Below, piece by piece: positions 63,418-63,419 of a DNA stretch of 63,419 bases. The DNA lies in assembly GCA_036274495.1 (NCBI GenBank), contig DASUFP010000050.1, forward strand, positions 1 through 63,419, in the 5' to 3' direction. The notes under the pieces are model-generated. The model worked only from the letters and a program-made list of their open reading frames with translations. It was not told the origin of the DNA and made no database searches. The stretch comes from DASUFP01 sp036274495. Lineage in GTDB: Bacteria > Bacteroidota > Bacteroidia > AKYH767-A > OLB10. Made by a program: the position numbers and the translations under genes. Within the stretch, counting starts at the first letter, position 1; each line of letters begins with the position of its first letter.

Positions 63418-63419
63418 AA

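Overview
The window looks like an ordinary chromosomal segment from a Bacteroidota bacterium. Four proteins end in type IX secretion (T9SS type A) sorting domains. TAnnTTTG promoter elements precede many genes, and Shine-Dalgarno sequences are mostly weak or absent. Other pointers are SusD-free surface lipoproteins, PASTA/RluD/Ddl neighbours, futalosine-pathway menaquinone synthesis (mqnE), and WD40-like/TPR envelope proteins. I saw no tRNA, rRNA, IS element, prophage, CRISPR array or replication origin. No gene-free gap exceeds 300 bases; the longest are about 266 nt (20486-20751), 245 nt (54448-54692) and 237 nt (44207-44443).

Layout. 1-0.7 kb: the end of a sugar-glycan locus (DegT-type aminotransferase, then phosphoglycosyl transferase). 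0.7-11.2 kb: housekeeping and envelope genes, namely a SirB1-like protein, the three-gene proton-translocating transhydrogenase (pntAA-pntAB-pntB), two metallo-beta-lactamase-fold hydrolases, endonuclease IV, a CPA2 antiporter and a trio of small secreted proteins. 11.3-17 kb: a TolA-like secreted protein, a membrane histidine kinase, a DPP4-type peptidase and an FKBP lipoprotein. 17.1-28.4 kb: a surface-polysaccharide cluster with a polytopic membrane protein, asparagine synthase, an ABC-2 permease, a tiny coupled ORF and six glycosyltransferases. Four of the six are two tandem-duplicated pairs, and the last four genes are nearly contiguous with ATGA overlaps.

28.4-39.8 kb: a giant nine-PKD T9SS surface protein, rdgB, a double-length D-Ala-D-Ala ligase, a PASTA protein, a T9SS protein and RluD. 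39.8-46.5 kb: a methyltransferase, a polysaccharide deacetylase, mqnE, an M43 metalloprotease with T9SS domain, an OmpR-type regulator, a JmjC-like cupin and a small holin-like membrane protein. 46.5-53.5 kb: an AddB-like nuclease and an apparent three-gene secreted-hydrolase operon. That operon encodes a GH18 chitinase-like enzyme, a lipoprotein that is a free-standing copy of a protease propeptide, and a reprolysin-like T9SS protease. 53.5-63.4 kb: a coiled-coil lipoprotein, a hybrid kinase plus sigma-54 activator that together form a complete phosphorelay, an S1-domain protein, a 2-oxoacid dehydrogenase E2, a PorE-like envelope protein, a DEDDh exonuclease and a partial YceI protein.

The most interesting items are: (1) the tandem Ddl, whose two ATP-grasp halves have lost different parts of the active site; (2) the propeptide-like lipoprotein next to the protease it resembles; (3) a 39-codon ORF coupled by overlapping stop/start codons on both sides inside the polysaccharide operon; and (4) a metallo-hydrolase that appears to start at a CTG codon overlapping the upstream stop. 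Family assignments rest on motifs read by eye; no database search was run.
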